Assembly (NCBI RefSeq): GCF_006265175.1 | Contig: NZ_VDCQ01000002.1 | Span: forward strand, 141,251-205,250 | Source: Paenibacillus hemerocallicola | GTDB lineage: Bacteria; Bacillota; Bacilli; Paenibacillales; NBRC-103111 | Reading direction: 5' to 3' | DNA: 64,000 nucleotides | Shown: piece by piece, positions 36,821-46,700 of the stretch | How positions within the stretch are numbered: the stretch's first letter is position 1 | Layout: each line of letters opens with the position of its first letter | The notes under the pieces: generated by a model | Told to the model about the DNA's origin: nothing | The model's database searches: none | Seen by the model: only the letters and a program-made list of their open reading frames with translations | Position numbers and translations under genes: made by a program

Positions 36821-37613
36821 GCGACGTCCTCCCTTCGAGTCGTTCGATCATTTCCGGCAGCTCCGCGATTTGAAACAGAATATGAGTCGGTATATAGGCG
36901 GGGGAGTACGGCACCGTATCGACCCGCGGATGTTCCTCCTTCAGCTTTTGTTCGCATACATGTGCAAAATGGGCGCTTGCCGAACGTTTCTCCGGCTGCA
37001 ATTCCCGCATCTCCTCGGGCAAATCGCGATAAATCCAAACGGAGGCGGCACCCGCTTCATTGGCCAAGTATACGTCGTGGTCCAATCTGTCGCCCACGTG
37101 GGCTACCAGCTGCCCGCTTTCCAAAAGACTGCGCAATATACGGACGTCCGGTTTACCGCAGCCCATTATTTCGGGAGTAATAATCGCATCGAACAAGCCG
37201 CTTAAACCCAACTGCTCCATGACCGGGTACTGGTATTTGTAAAATCCGTTCGTAACGGTCGCGAGCGAATAGCCGCTCCGCTTCAATCGCTCCAAGACGG
37301 GGATGACCGTCTGCTCCAGCAAATAAATTTTGGGAGCCGCGGCATGCTTCAGCACAAGCCGCTCCACGTCGATTTCAAGCTCGATCAGGTGCTCCCTCAG
37401 CAGCTGCCGCACCATGTCATCCCAGTCGTACGCATCTACGGTGCGGTTTTGCCGCATGCGCTCTTCATGCTCGCGCATCAAGGCTTCCCGTGCCCGGACT
37501 TCTCGCTTCAGTCGGTTCGAGACAAGCTCCTCGATCTCGGGCAGCACCCATTTTCCGAACGGATTCTGCATCAGAGTGCCGTCGAGATCCAACGTAATCC
37601 ATTTCCTCGTCAT
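36801..37613 (-). CDS. HAD-family hydrolase
   Basis: The 270-residue protein is a HAD phosphatase: motif I ITLDLDGTLM, motif II TVTNGF, motif III Lys in MGCGKPDVR and motif IV HVGDRLDHDV, with a helical cap (residues 20-110). The ATG at 37613 overlaps the permease stop (ATGA) and has GGGGGCGG upstream. In this operon it could dephosphorylate a muropeptide or amino-sugar phosphate, or act on lactyl or glutamyl phosphates; the substrate is not clear from sequence. Confidence 0.85.
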   Translation of the reverse strand: MTRKWITLDLDGTLMQNPFGKWVLPEIEELVSNRLKREVRAREALMREHEERMRQNRTVDAYDWDDMVRQLLREHLIELEIDVERLVLKHAAAPKIYLLEQTVIPVLERLKRSGYSLATVTNGFYKYQYPVMEQLGLSGLFDAIITPEIMGCGKPDVRILRSLLESGQLVAHVGDRLDHDVYLANEAGAASVWIYRDLPEEMRELQPEKRSASAHFAHVCEQKLKEEHPRVDTVPYSPAYIPTHILFQIAELPEMIERLEGRTSHGEGEG

Positions 37614-38431
37614 TTGACCGCCCCCGTCGTCATGCCTTCGATAAACTGTCTGGAAGCGAACAGGAACGCCAGTATCATCGGCAGCGAGGACAGCGTCAAC
37701 CCGCAGAACAGCAAGTTCCAATCCGTGTCGTATTCGCCGAACAAGGTCAGCATGCCGAGCGGAATCGTGCCCAGCTCGGTGCTTTTAATGAAGATGAGCG
37801 GGTAGAAAAAGTCGTTCCAAATGCCGATCAGATCGACGATGCTCACCGTGGCTATCGCCGGCCTCATCAAGGGCAGCACGATTTTGTAATACACCTGGAA
37901 ATCGTTGCAGCCGTCGATCCTCGCGCTCTGATCCAGATCCTTCGGCAGCGTCCGGAAAAACCCGTAAAATACGAATACGGCAAACGAGATATGGCCCGCC
38001 ACATAAACGATGATCAAAGAGGCGTGCGTATCCAGCAGCTTCAGCTTCAGCATCATCATATACAGCGGCGAGATCGCCAGCTTCATCGGAAGCATGAGCC
38101 CGAGCATGAAGAAAAACAGCAGAAACCCGTTCCAGCGGAACGAATATCGGGCGACATAAAACGCCGCCATCGACGATACGAGCAAGATGAGCAGCACGGA
38201 CACCGCACTGATCGTCAAGCTATTTACAAAATAATCGGCAAAATGGACCTTTTGCCAAACCGATATGTAGTTTTCCAACGAAAAACGGCTTGGCAGCCCT
38301 AACGGATGCGTAGTAATTTCCTGCTTCGTTTTAAAGGAAGAAGCGATCATCAGAAAGATCGGGTATATCGAGACGAAAGCGAAAAAGGACAATACGACAT
38401 ATTTTCCCGTTTGTTGCAGCCGCAGCGCCAT
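37610..38431 (-). CDS. ABC transporter permease, MalG type (muropeptide operon)
   Basis: The 273-residue permease has six predicted membrane helices (YVVLSFFAFVSIYPIFLMIA first) and the EAA-type loop around DLDQSARIDGCNDFQVYYKIVLPL. GGAGGG precedes the ATG. It is the partner of the permease at 38483-39451. By context it imports cell-wall sugars or muropeptides captured by the lipoprotein at 41510-42820. No ATPase is encoded in the operon. Confidence 0.92.
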   Translation of the reverse strand: MALRLQQTGKYVVLSFFAFVSIYPIFLMIASSFKTKQEITTHPLGLPSRFSLENYISVWQKVHFADYFVNSLTISAVSVLLILLVSSMAAFYVARYSFRWNGFLLFFFMLGLMLPMKLAISPLYMMMLKLKLLDTHASLIIVYVAGHISFAVFVFYGFFRTLPKDLDQSARIDGCNDFQVYYKIVLPLMRPAIATVSIVDLIGIWNDFFYPLIFIKSTELGTIPLGMLTLFGEYDTDWNLLFCGLTLSSLPMILAFLFASRQFIEGMTTGAVK

Positions 38432-38482
38432 GGGTTCCCTCCGATCAGCTAGAATTGGTGCAGCCAGTTGCGGATTGCCGTT

Positions 38483-39451
38483 TTAATGCTCGACTTCCTT
38501 GCGCTTGAAGAAGAACATCGAGATCGCGGTCGCCCCGGAGATCAGGAGCAGCAAAATGACGGCCAGCGCGGAGCCGAGACCGATCGATTCCCCTCCCCCG
38601 ACGGAGCCGAACGCCAAACGGTAGAAATAAAGGCCCAGCACATCCGTTGAGTAATAAGGTCCGCCGGACGAGCCCTGCATCGCGAAGATGAGCTCGAACG
38701 TTTCGAAAGCGCCGATAAACGTCAAGATCGACATGATCATGATGGACGGCATCGCCAAAGGGATCGTGATTTTGCCGGTCATCGTCAAACCCGAAGCCCC
38801 GTCTATTCTCGCCGCTTCGTAAATTTCGGGCGAAATCGCCTGCAAGCCGACGAGGAAGATCAAGACGGCGAAGCCGAAGCCGTACCAGCTGTTGACGAGG
38901 ATGATCGTGTACAGCGCCGTATCCGGATCTCCGAGCCATGGCTTGGCAATCGACTCGAGCCCGATAATCCGGAGAAACGAATTCAGCGCGCCGTAGCTCG
39001 GATTCAGAATGAGGCTGAACAAAAATCCGACCACGATGACCGAAAGAAGCTTGGGAACGAAAAACAGCGTCTTGAACAGCTCTTTCCCGCGGATCTTGCT
39101 GTTGACCAGCATCGCCAGCCCGAAGGCGACGACGAGCTTGGTCAGCATGGCGCCTATAAAAAACACGACATTATGTCCGAGCGCCCGGACGAACGTCTCC
39201 TTGAAGGGAGACTCCGTAAACAAGCGGATAAAATTTTGCAAGCCGATAAATTCGTCTCTGGTAAGACCTTTCCACGAAAAAAAGCTGTTCAGCAATGCTT
39301 GGAAAATCGGATAAATCATAAATCCTACATAAAACAGCAACGCCGGAAGCAAGAACAGGTGGACCATATGCTTCGCGAACCGTTTGTTTTTCTTGACGGA
39401 CGGCTTGACCGGGGTGACATCCTCGACACGTTCCATTGTTTTAGCCGGCAT
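38483..39451 (-). CDS. ABC transporter permease, MalF type (muropeptide operon)
   Basis: The 322-residue permease has a charged N-terminal tail, then six membrane helices (VHLFLLPALLFYVGFMIYPIF first) and the EAA-loop YEAARIDGASGLTMTGKITI. GGAGAGGAG precedes the ATG, and the gene overlaps the NlpC/P60 gene by 11 bp. It belongs to the CUT1 sugar transporter group. Confidence 0.92.
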   Translation of the reverse strand: MPAKTMERVEDVTPVKPSVKKNKRFAKHMVHLFLLPALLFYVGFMIYPIFQALLNSFFSWKGLTRDEFIGLQNFIRLFTESPFKETFVRALGHNVVFFIGAMLTKLVVAFGLAMLVNSKIRGKELFKTLFFVPKLLSVIVVGFLFSLILNPSYGALNSFLRIIGLESIAKPWLGDPDTALYTIILVNSWYGFGFAVLIFLVGLQAISPEIYEAARIDGASGLTMTGKITIPLAMPSIMIMSILTFIGAFETFELIFAMQGSSGGPYYSTDVLGLYFYRLAFGSVGGGESIGLGSALAVILLLLISGATAISMFFFKRKEVEH

Positions 39452-40382
39452 AGGCAGCTCCTCTCCCCCAATATCTCTTCGCCAGGCAAAATTCGTTCGC
39501 CAGCTTCCCTTCGTATAGCCGAACCGTCGTCACGACGCTTCCGGAATCCGGGGAATGAATCATCCGATTGTCCCCCGCATAAATGCCCACGTGGTGAACG
39601 CGCCCCTCTCCCTCCTCGGCTGCAAAGAAGAGCAGATCCCCGGGCTCCAGACGTTCCCGGGCGATTGTCTCCCCCTCCAGCGCTTGGTCGGAAGCGTCCC
39701 TGGGAATCGGAATGCCTCGCGACCTGTGCATCATGTAAGCGAATCCGGAGCAGTCGAAGCCGAAGGAGGATAGCCCTCCCCACAAATACGGAAGTCCGTC
39801 AAACCGGGCTGCCTGCTCCGCTATGCTTCTCCCCTCATGGACCGGAACCGGATCGTCGTTCGCGAAGGACTTGATTCTCGCCTCATTCCGGTCCAACACT
39901 CCCGCTCCGAGCGGCGTATCCACCCGTATCGAATCGGCCGTCACTTCCGACACCCGGAGTCGGGTTAAATAGCCGAGCGTAAGCTTCGTCCTCCCTACGG
40001 TCAACGTTGCCCGTTTTGCCGTTATCTCCGCCTCCGCCCGTTCCGCTCGGGCGGTCCCGACTTGCAGCTCGGCAAGCTGACGCCTCGGAATCCAGCCGGG
40101 ATAGCCAAGACCATTTTTCGACGTCGTTTGCTCGGGAATGCAAATGTGCGCCCAATCGCCCCATTCTTCCGTTACGAGCACTTCCGTACCGAACAGCGCC
40201 TGGGTTTGCAATCGATTGTCGTCCGATAAATTCAGCTTGTCCGGAACGGTCAACCCTCCAAGCCAGCCGCCGATGTCCGCCGGATTGCGCAAAGCCGCTT
40301 CATCCAGCGCTCTTGGCGACTCCGGCGACGTCCACACGCAGCCTACCGCCACCGAAATCTGCATCCTGGCGAGCACGCTCAT
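39441..40382 (-). CDS. ykfC: Gamma-D-glutamyl-L-diamino acid endopeptidase, NlpC/P60 (YkfC-like)
   Basis: The 313-residue protein has two SH3b-like domains (about 40-180; WGDWAHICIPEQ, GYPGWIPRRQL) and a C-terminal NlpC/P60 peptidase with the catalytic Cys in FDCSGFAYM, His in HHVGIYAGD and the third polar His near MIHSPDSG. YkfC-type enzymes cut L-Ala-gamma-D-Glu from L-Lys/Dap in recycled peptides. There is no signal peptide, consistent with cytoplasmic recycling. It overlaps the Ala-Glu epimerase gene by 4 bp (ATGA), as in the Bacillus subtilis ykfABCD neighbourhood. Confidence 0.88.
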   Translation of the reverse strand: MSVLARMQISVAVGCVWTSPESPRALDEAALRNPADIGGWLGGLTVPDKLNLSDDNRLQTQALFGTEVLVTEEWGDWAHICIPEQTTSKNGLGYPGWIPRRQLAELQVGTARAERAEAEITAKRATLTVGRTKLTLGYLTRLRVSEVTADSIRVDTPLGAGVLDRNEARIKSFANDDPVPVHEGRSIAEQAARFDGLPYLWGGLSSFGFDCSGFAYMMHRSRGIPIPRDASDQALEGETIARERLEPGDLLFFAAEEGEGRVHHVGIYAGDNRMIHSPDSGSVVTTVRLYEGKLANEFCLAKRYWGRGAAYAG

Positions 40383-41479
40383 CGTCCGGCCTCCATGCGA
40401 TACGGCGTTACGTCGAGGATCCCCAATCCCGGCGCTTGCGGAAACGTCATAACCGGCCCGTCGTACCGGACCCCGCCCAAGACGGTATCATGAAGCAGCA
40501 TCAGCGGAGCATCGAGATCCACACGCGTAATGTTCTTTTTGCTTGCCGCAAAGTGCGCCGCCGCCGTGACCGCCACGCGGGATTCGATCATGCTGCCCAC
40601 CATGCAGGCGATGCCGAACTCCTCGGCCATCTGGTTGATCGCTTGAGCTTTATAGATGCCGCCCGACTTCATCAGCTTGATATTCAGCATGTCGGCCGCA
40701 CGGCGCCGGATAATTTCGAATGCCTGAAGCGGAGAGAACATGCTCTCGTCGGCCATGATCGGCGTGTCCACCGCGTCGGTCACCCGTTTCAGGCCGTCGA
40801 TGTCAAACGCTTTTACCGGCTGCTCCACCAGCTCGATGTCGAGCCCCATATCCTCCATCCGGCGAATCGAACGGATTGCTTCCTTGGGCTGCCAGCCTTG
40901 ATTCGCATCGACCCGGATTTTGATGTCGTTCCCAACGCGCCTGCGAACTTCCCGGATTCTCTCGATATCCGTCTCGATCGAATCTTTGCCCGCCTTTATT
41001 TTCAACACCGTAAATCCCGCATTCGCATAGGAGGACGCATCCTCCCCCATCTCCTCGGGCGAATTGACGCTAACCGTAAAATCCGTCTCGAGCTTGTCCC
41101 GATACCCTCCGAGAAACCGATACAGCGGCAAACCGCCGATTTGGCTCACCAAATCGTAAATCGCCATATCGACGGCCGCTTTGGCGCTGCTTGCTCCAAC
41201 GATCGATTGATGGACGGCTTGCAGCAGCCGCTCGTAGGCCAGCACGTTTTGTCCGATCAAGAGCGGGGCGAACGTACGGGCAATCGCGGCCTCGATACTT
41301 TCCAAGCTCTCTCCGGTAATGACGAGCGTGGGAGGGGCTTCCCCCCACCCCGCTCTCCCGTCGGCCAGCTCGATCCTGACCAAAACCGCTTCCGCCTCGT
41401 ACACGGTACGCAGCGCCGTTTTGAACGGCTTGATCAGAGGGATCGCCTGGCGCCTGACCTCTATGTCGCGAATTTCCAT
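40379..41479 (-). CDS. ykfB: L-Ala-D/L-Glu epimerase
   Basis: The 366-residue enolase-superfamily protein converts L-Ala-D-Glu to L-Ala-L-Glu, allowing complete degradation of recycled peptide. It is very similar to Bacillus subtilis YkfB: FKTALRTVYEAEAV, the Lys pair in LKIKAGKD, DANQGW, VEQPV, MADES, IKLMKSGG and the dipeptide-recognition MVGSMIESR and LDAPLML. Metal ligands Asp, Glu and Asp are all present. It is co-transcribed with the NlpC/P60 peptidase that produces its substrate. Confidence 0.95.
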   Translation of the reverse strand: MEIRDIEVRRQAIPLIKPFKTALRTVYEAEAVLVRIELADGRAGWGEAPPTLVITGESLESIEAAIARTFAPLLIGQNVLAYERLLQAVHQSIVGASSAKAAVDMAIYDLVSQIGGLPLYRFLGGYRDKLETDFTVSVNSPEEMGEDASSYANAGFTVLKIKAGKDSIETDIERIREVRRRVGNDIKIRVDANQGWQPKEAIRSIRRMEDMGLDIELVEQPVKAFDIDGLKRVTDAVDTPIMADESMFSPLQAFEIIRRRAADMLNIKLMKSGGIYKAQAINQMAEEFGIACMVGSMIESRVAVTAAAHFAASKKNITRVDLDAPLMLLHDTVLGGVRYDGPVMTFPQAPGLGILDVTPYRMEAGR

Positions 41480-41509
41480 CCTGCAGTCTCCTCCGTTAGT
41501 TAAGACGGC

Positions 41510-42820
41510 TTACTTGGCTTGCGGCTTGAACCATTTGTTCGCCGAAGCCTGAGTATCCTCCGCCACTTTCTCGACTGTCAGCTTGCCGATGTACATCCCC
41601 TGCAGCGAGTCCTCGAACGTCGTCTTCGTCGTCGGCGTGCCTTGGCTGAAATTGGTCAGCAGCAAGTAGGGGGTACTGTTTTTCTCGCTAAGCGCAGCCA
41701 TCTTCTTGAGCAGCGGATGCTGCGGCTCGACCCCTTTGATCGGGCTTACCCGGGTGAGCGTGTCGCTGAACAGCTGGCCGAACTTCTTCGATGCGACAAA
41801 CTCGATAAACTTGACGGCTTGCTCTTGGTGCTTCGAGCTTTTGGCAATGCCGTAGGAGCCGTCTACCCATGTCGTAATTTGCGCAGGCTCGCCTTTTTTG
41901 GCCGCAAAGCCCGGGATAAAGTCGATCGGGAAGGCGACTTTGTTCGCTTCGAACGTCTCCAGCCTATGGCTTCCGTTTATGTACATGGCCGCCTTGCCCG
42001 TATAGAACAACGCCTGCGCGTCTTTGTCCTCGATCGCGATGAAGTCTTTCGGGAAGAAAGCTTCGAGCTGCTTCATCCGGTTGATCGAATCGACGAATTT
42101 GGCATCCTTGAAGGTGGCGGACCCTTTGAGCAGCGATTGTACGTAGTCGTTGCCCCCGTAAGCGCTTGCACCGATAACCGTATGGGTCATGGACAGCAAA
42201 TAGGCGGCTTTGCCGGATTGGGCGATCGGCGTAATGTTTTTCGCCTTCAGCGCTTCGCCCGTTTTCACGAACTCGTCCCATGTTTCGGGAACCTGCAGAC
42301 CGTTATCCTCCAACAGCTTCTTGTTATAAAAAATGACCGCGTTGTTCAACATGAAAGGAATGCCGTATACTTTGCCGTCCCCGCCCCGCGCCGCGTCCAA
42401 ATAACCCGCCGGAATATTCTCGATGCCCTTTGCCTTGTCGACAGGGGTCAAGTAATTGGCATCCGCAAGCGCTTTGGCGCCGTCGTAAGGCCGCAGCTGC
42501 ACGATGTCGACGCCCGTGCCCGATTGGAGCGCGTTCGTCACGATCGTGTTGTACTCCGTCGATTTGAACGGCTTGAATTCGATCTTGATATCCGGATTGT
42601 CCTTCTCGAACTCCGCGATTATTTTGGCGTAGCCGTCTTTGTCTTCCGGCCTCCAGCTGTACATCACGAGCTTCACAGGATCACCCTTCGGCTTCGCGAC
42701 ATCGCCGCTTCCGCCGGTTTTGGCGTCACCCCCATTGGTAGCGCTTCCATTTCCGCACGCACTGACAATCGCCATCGTCAAAGCCAGCATCGACCCCGCA
42801 ATTAACTTGCTTCTCTTCAT
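41510..42820 (-). CDS. Muropeptide/amino-sugar-binding lipoprotein (family 1 solute-binding protein)
   Basis: The 436-residue lipoprotein starts MKRSKLIAGSMLALTMA with lipobox IVSAC, followed by a Gly/Asn/Thr-rich linker. The binding-protein fold is seen in VKLVMYSWRPEDKDGYAKII, VDIVQLRPYDG, VYGIPFMLNNAVIFYNKKLL and WDEFVKTGEALKA. AAGGAG precedes the ATG. It heads the operon that includes YkfB, YkfC, two permeases and MurQ, so a cell-wall-derived ligand (MurNAc, GlcNAc-MurNAc or a muropeptide) is likely. A canonical SigA promoter lies at 42864-42892. Confidence 0.9.
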   Translation of the reverse strand: MKRSKLIAGSMLALTMAIVSACGNGSATNGGDAKTGGSGDVAKPKGDPVKLVMYSWRPEDKDGYAKIIAEFEKDNPDIKIEFKPFKSTEYNTIVTNALQSGTGVDIVQLRPYDGAKALADANYLTPVDKAKGIENIPAGYLDAARGGDGKVYGIPFMLNNAVIFYNKKLLEDNGLQVPETWDEFVKTGEALKAKNITPIAQSGKAAYLLSMTHTVIGASAYGGNDYVQSLLKGSATFKDAKFVDSINRMKQLEAFFPKDFIAIEDKDAQALFYTGKAAMYINGSHRLETFEANKVAFPIDFIPGFAAKKGEPAQITTWVDGSYGIAKSSKHQEQAVKFIEFVASKKFGQLFSDTLTRVSPIKGVEPQHPLLKKMAALSEKNSTPYLLLTNFSQGTPTTKTTFEDSLQGMYIGKLTVEKVAEDTQASANKWFKPQAK

Positions 42821-42863
42821 CTCATCATGCTCCTTTATATGGATTTACAATTTCTTAATAGTC

Positions 42864-42892
42864 AGTATATTGAATAAAATGTCGAAATGCAA
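42864..42892 (-). promoter_or_regulatory. SigA promoter of the muropeptide operon
   Basis: On the minus strand TTGCAT (42887-42892) and TATACT (42864-42869) are separated by exactly 17 bp, about 45 bp upstream of the lipoprotein start. An AT-rich dyad around AAATTTCTTAAAAATT (about 42893-42912) lies just upstream and may bind a regulator. Confidence 0.7.
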
Positions 42893-43061
42893 TAATTTTT
42901 AAGAAATTTTATTTCAATTCTTTAATTCGGCATCTTCGCTTGGAGCGTTTTTCCGTTGAAGCGTTTAGCAAAGCGGAATAGCGAAGCGGAAGAGTGACAG
43001 CCAGCCTGATTCGAACCTCCGACCGCAACCCTATTTTTTTGCAAAAATAACTACATAATTC

Positions 43062-43222
43062 GCATGCAGCTGCGCATGCAGTGAGCATGCAGTGAGCATG
43101 CTGTGAGCATGCTGTGTGCATGCTGTGTGCATGCAGTGAGCATGCAGTGAGCATGCTGTGAGCATGCTGTGTGCATGCTGTGTGCATGCTGTGTGCATGC
43201 AGTGAGCATGCTGTGTGCATGC
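43062..43222. repeat. 11-bp tandem repeat array carrying GCATGC
   Basis: GCATGC occurs 14 times at exact 11-bp intervals from 43074 to 43222, with one further copy at 43062. The 5-bp spacers are AGTGA, TGTGA or TGTGT and follow a higher-order order (AGTGA, AGTGA, TGTGA, TGTGT, TGTGT) that is repeated. The array lies in the 910-bp gap 42821-43730, which also holds the muropeptide promoter, a dispersed repeat and a terminator but no credible gene. Confidence 0.9.
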
Positions 43223-43279
43223 ATCGCATGATCGATAAAGGTTGGCCGCCTTTGCCGGCGCTCGCGAGACTGCGAATCA

Positions 43280-43470
43280 AAATAGCGGAACTGGCGTATG
43301 TTATTTATCCGAAAAGCGGTGTCGACAGTAAACTAACGGAAAACCATTCCTCTATTACGCGGATCACCACCCGTTTTCACCCCGTGAGATCGAAATAACG
43401 GAAGCTTGTGCCGCTATATTCAGGAGTGTAACGAAATTCGAGACAATAGCGGAAGCCTATGCCGCTATTT
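43280..43470 (+). repeat. 190-bp dispersed intergenic repeat, copy 2
   Basis: This copy matches the reverse complement of 6699-6888 along its length. It begins AAATAGCGGAACTGG and ends with AATAGCGGAAGCC/GCCGCTATTT. It is made of short palindromic AATARCGGAA units. Confidence 0.7.
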
Positions 43471-43536
43471 ACAGACAACGGGTTGCTCGCGCCCGCCAAA
43501 ACGCCTCCAGATTGTTTGCGGAGTGTGCGGTCGTAG

Positions 43537-43573
43537 AAAAGAAAAAGCTGAACCGCAAGCGGTTCAGCAATAT
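43537..43573 (-). terminator. Intrinsic terminator downstream of dual kinase 2
   Basis: On the minus strand GCTGAACCGC, a two-base loop and GCGGTTCAGC form a perfect hairpin followed by TTTTTCTTTT. It lies about 160 bp after the kinase stop. Confidence 0.85.
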
Positions 43574-43730
43574 CGGAACATCACCTGGCAGGAGCCGGGC
43601 GCGGAGGTCGGGTGCTGCGTTCCGTAAAATAGAGTGCCTGAGATACAAGCAAGACGTCTTCGGATATGAGCGGTTTACATCCCCTATTCCCGCCATCAAC
43701 GATTCTTTTGGAAAAGCGTTAACATCAGCA

Positions 43731-46700
43731 TCAGCTAAGTGCCGCCTTCCTCGCTTTCGGTTTCGGAATGCGAAATGAAATCGAAGTCCCGGCGCCCGGC
43801 TCGCTATGGACGGACAAGCCGTCGCCGTACTGCTGCTTCAGTCTCCGATGCGTGTTGAGCAGTCCGATTCCCCGGCCGCTCCGCCGTTCGCCGTCCAGCA
43901 ACCCGCGCACCTGCTCCTCCTCTATGCCGGCCCCGTCATCCGAGATCGTCACGGTCGAATAGTCGCCGTCATCGGCAATACGAATCCGCACGGTCCCTCC
44001 TTCGAATTTGCTCAGTATGCCGTGCTTGACGGCATTCTCCACCAGCGGCTGTATGGTGAGCGGGGGCAGCTGCAGCCCATGGTTCGGCTCTAATTCCCAG
44101 ACGACGTTCAGCCTTTCCTCGAACCGCTCCTTTTCGATGTACAGGTAAGAACGGACCAGCGTTAGCTCGTGCTCGAGCGGGACCAGCCGTTCGGAGTTCC
44201 AGAAATCGAAGCTGATCCGCAAATAAGTGCTGAACGCTTCGACCAGCTCGTTCATTTTGGCCGTATCGATATCGCCCAGAGCCATGATCGAATTCAGCGT
44301 GTTGAACAAAAAGTGCGGCTGGATTTGGGCCTGCAAATAAGCCGCCTCCATCCTCAGCCGTTCGCCGACAGACTGCTTCAGGCTGGTCAATGCCCGCACC
44401 CGGTATTTCAATTCCATGGCGTCAGCCGGCTTCGTCACGTAGTCGTTCGCTCCGGACAAAAATCCGGAATATACGTCTTCGGGCTGGTTGCGCGCCGTCA
44501 GCAGCAATATCGGCAGCTCGGATATCGAGAACCGCCCCCGGACGATTCGCGTCAATTCATACCCGGACATTTGGGACATCATGACGTCGGCGATGAGCAG
44601 GTCCCATTGAGCGGCGTCCAGCAGCGCCACGGCTTCTTTGCCGGAAGTCGCCGTAGTGATGTCGTACCTCTCTGCGGACAGGATATTGCTCAATACTTTC
44701 AAATTAACCGGATCGTCGTCGACCGCCAATATTTTCGGGTTGCCGGAAGCGGGTGCTTCCCGCGAATCGCGCAGCGAGTCCGGTAACGGCGACACCGTCT
44801 CCGCGTCAATGACCAACGGTTCGCCGGGGACGGAATACGGGTCGGGCAGTTCCGTATCCGCAGCGTTATTAGGAATATCGGACAAAGGAAGCGTAAAGGT
44901 GAAAACCGAGCCTTGGCCCGGGGTCGAATATACCGTCAGCGTTCCTCCATGCAGCTCCACCAGCTGCCTGCATATGTTCAGGCCGAGTCCGATGCCGCCG
45001 CCGGCCCCGATACCCGGAGCTCCTTGCTCGTACGGCAGGAACACGCGGGCTTGCGTCTCCTCGTCCATCCCGATTCCCGTATCCGATACGCGGATGGCCG
45101 CCCTTCCTTCCTCGATTTTGGCGGACACGGTTATCGTACCTTCATTCGTGAATTTGATCGCATTATGGAGCAGATTGAACAAAATTTGCACAAGCCTTTT
45201 CTCGTCGGCTACGACGCGGGGAAACGACGGGGCGATATCCATGCTGAGCCGGATCGGCTTCCCCTCGGTCAAATATCCGACCATATCGATAACGCCGGTA
45301 CCGACGGACTGTACGCGCAAATGCTCCGTGTGAAGAAGAATCCGGTTCTCCTTCAGCTGCGACAAGTCGAGCAAATCGTTAAGCATGTAGGACATCCGGC
45401 GGCTGATCGTGACGAGCAGCTCCAAATCTTTCCGATTTTTCTCCTTCATCGTCCCCCGCTCGTCCGACGCCACGGTTTGCGCAATATTCATAATGCCGTG
45501 CAGCGGCGTTCGCAGCTCGTGGGACGTTTTGGCCAGAAATTCGTCCTTCAGCTTGTCCTCCTTCCGCAGACGCTCCGACAGCGCGGCATTTTGCTCGGCA
45601 TTGCGGTAATATTGCTTGAACCAAAATGCGGAGAAGCCGACTACCGCCGCCACAGTGTCGAGCGGATAATACGGCCTGTCGTTGGAAACCACGTAGTTCA
45701 ATATTCCCCAGACGATACTGGACAGGACGCTCGCGGCGGCCATTAGCAGAAAGAAGGCATCCTTGTAATGGCGGATCAGCATTTTGCCGATTACGAGGTT
45801 GATCATGACGGCCGGGAATACGACCGCGAACAAAAACAACTGGGTGCTGAGCAGTATCCACTCGTGAGGCGCGAGCAAGAGAAAGCCCGAGTACAGGGCG
45901 ACGAACCAATAGTACCCTCGCCATTTATTCACGTCGCCGCCGTATTTGGGAAACAACTGCTTGGTGAGCAGCAGCATAAAAAACGTCATCCCCACATAGG
46001 AGAGCATCATCAGCTTGATCGACCAGGCAAAAGAGAGCGGGAACCAGATCAACAGCAGCGTATCGTCGTCCGCCGCGACCGACAAGGCCGAGAAGAGAAG
46101 CAGCGCAATCAAGATGACGATTGCTTTCTGCCTCCGGCTGATCAATAATACGATGCCCGCATATAAGGCATGCAGCAGAAGAATGACGATCGTGATGAAC
46201 TGAAAGCCGATCGAGTACATCCATTCGCTGTCGATGGCAGCCTGGGAGCCGAAACGGATCGAGTTGACGATACCGCCCTCCCTCGGATCGTCGAAGTTGG
46301 CGGCATGAACGATCAACTCGATTTCCCGGCGACCATCCGCCGCATAAGTGGCGATGTAGGAATTCGCTCTCGGCTTGTAATGCTCCTCGTCTTCCGCCGG
46401 CAGGCCGAAGCTGGACATTCTTTGCCCGTTCATGTATATAACCGACGAGGCCAAAATTTTTTGAATCCTAAAGCCGTACGGCTGCTCCAGACTCCCGTCG
46501 ACTAAAATGCGCAGCCGGTAGGTGCCGTGTCCATAGGGGGATTGTCCCGGCATAGCATTCCGCCAGTCGCCCGGAACCTGAATGAACGCCGGTTGCGCCC
46601 CGGACGGCGGCCCTTCCTCTACGTCCCGGACGAACATTCCCGGATAAAACTCCCATTCGCCGTCCAGCGTAATGGAGTGCTTGCCCTTGAAGTCCCATTC

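Noticed and set aside
43062..43222. CRISPR array
   Set aside because: The repeats are 6 bp with 5-bp low-complexity spacers and no cas genes; this is a tandem repeat.
42909..43280. A Cys/His/Met-rich open frame across the GCATGC array
   Set aside because: The composition (repeated HAHSMHTAC) merely translates the 11-bp tandem repeat and its frame has no ribosome binding site.
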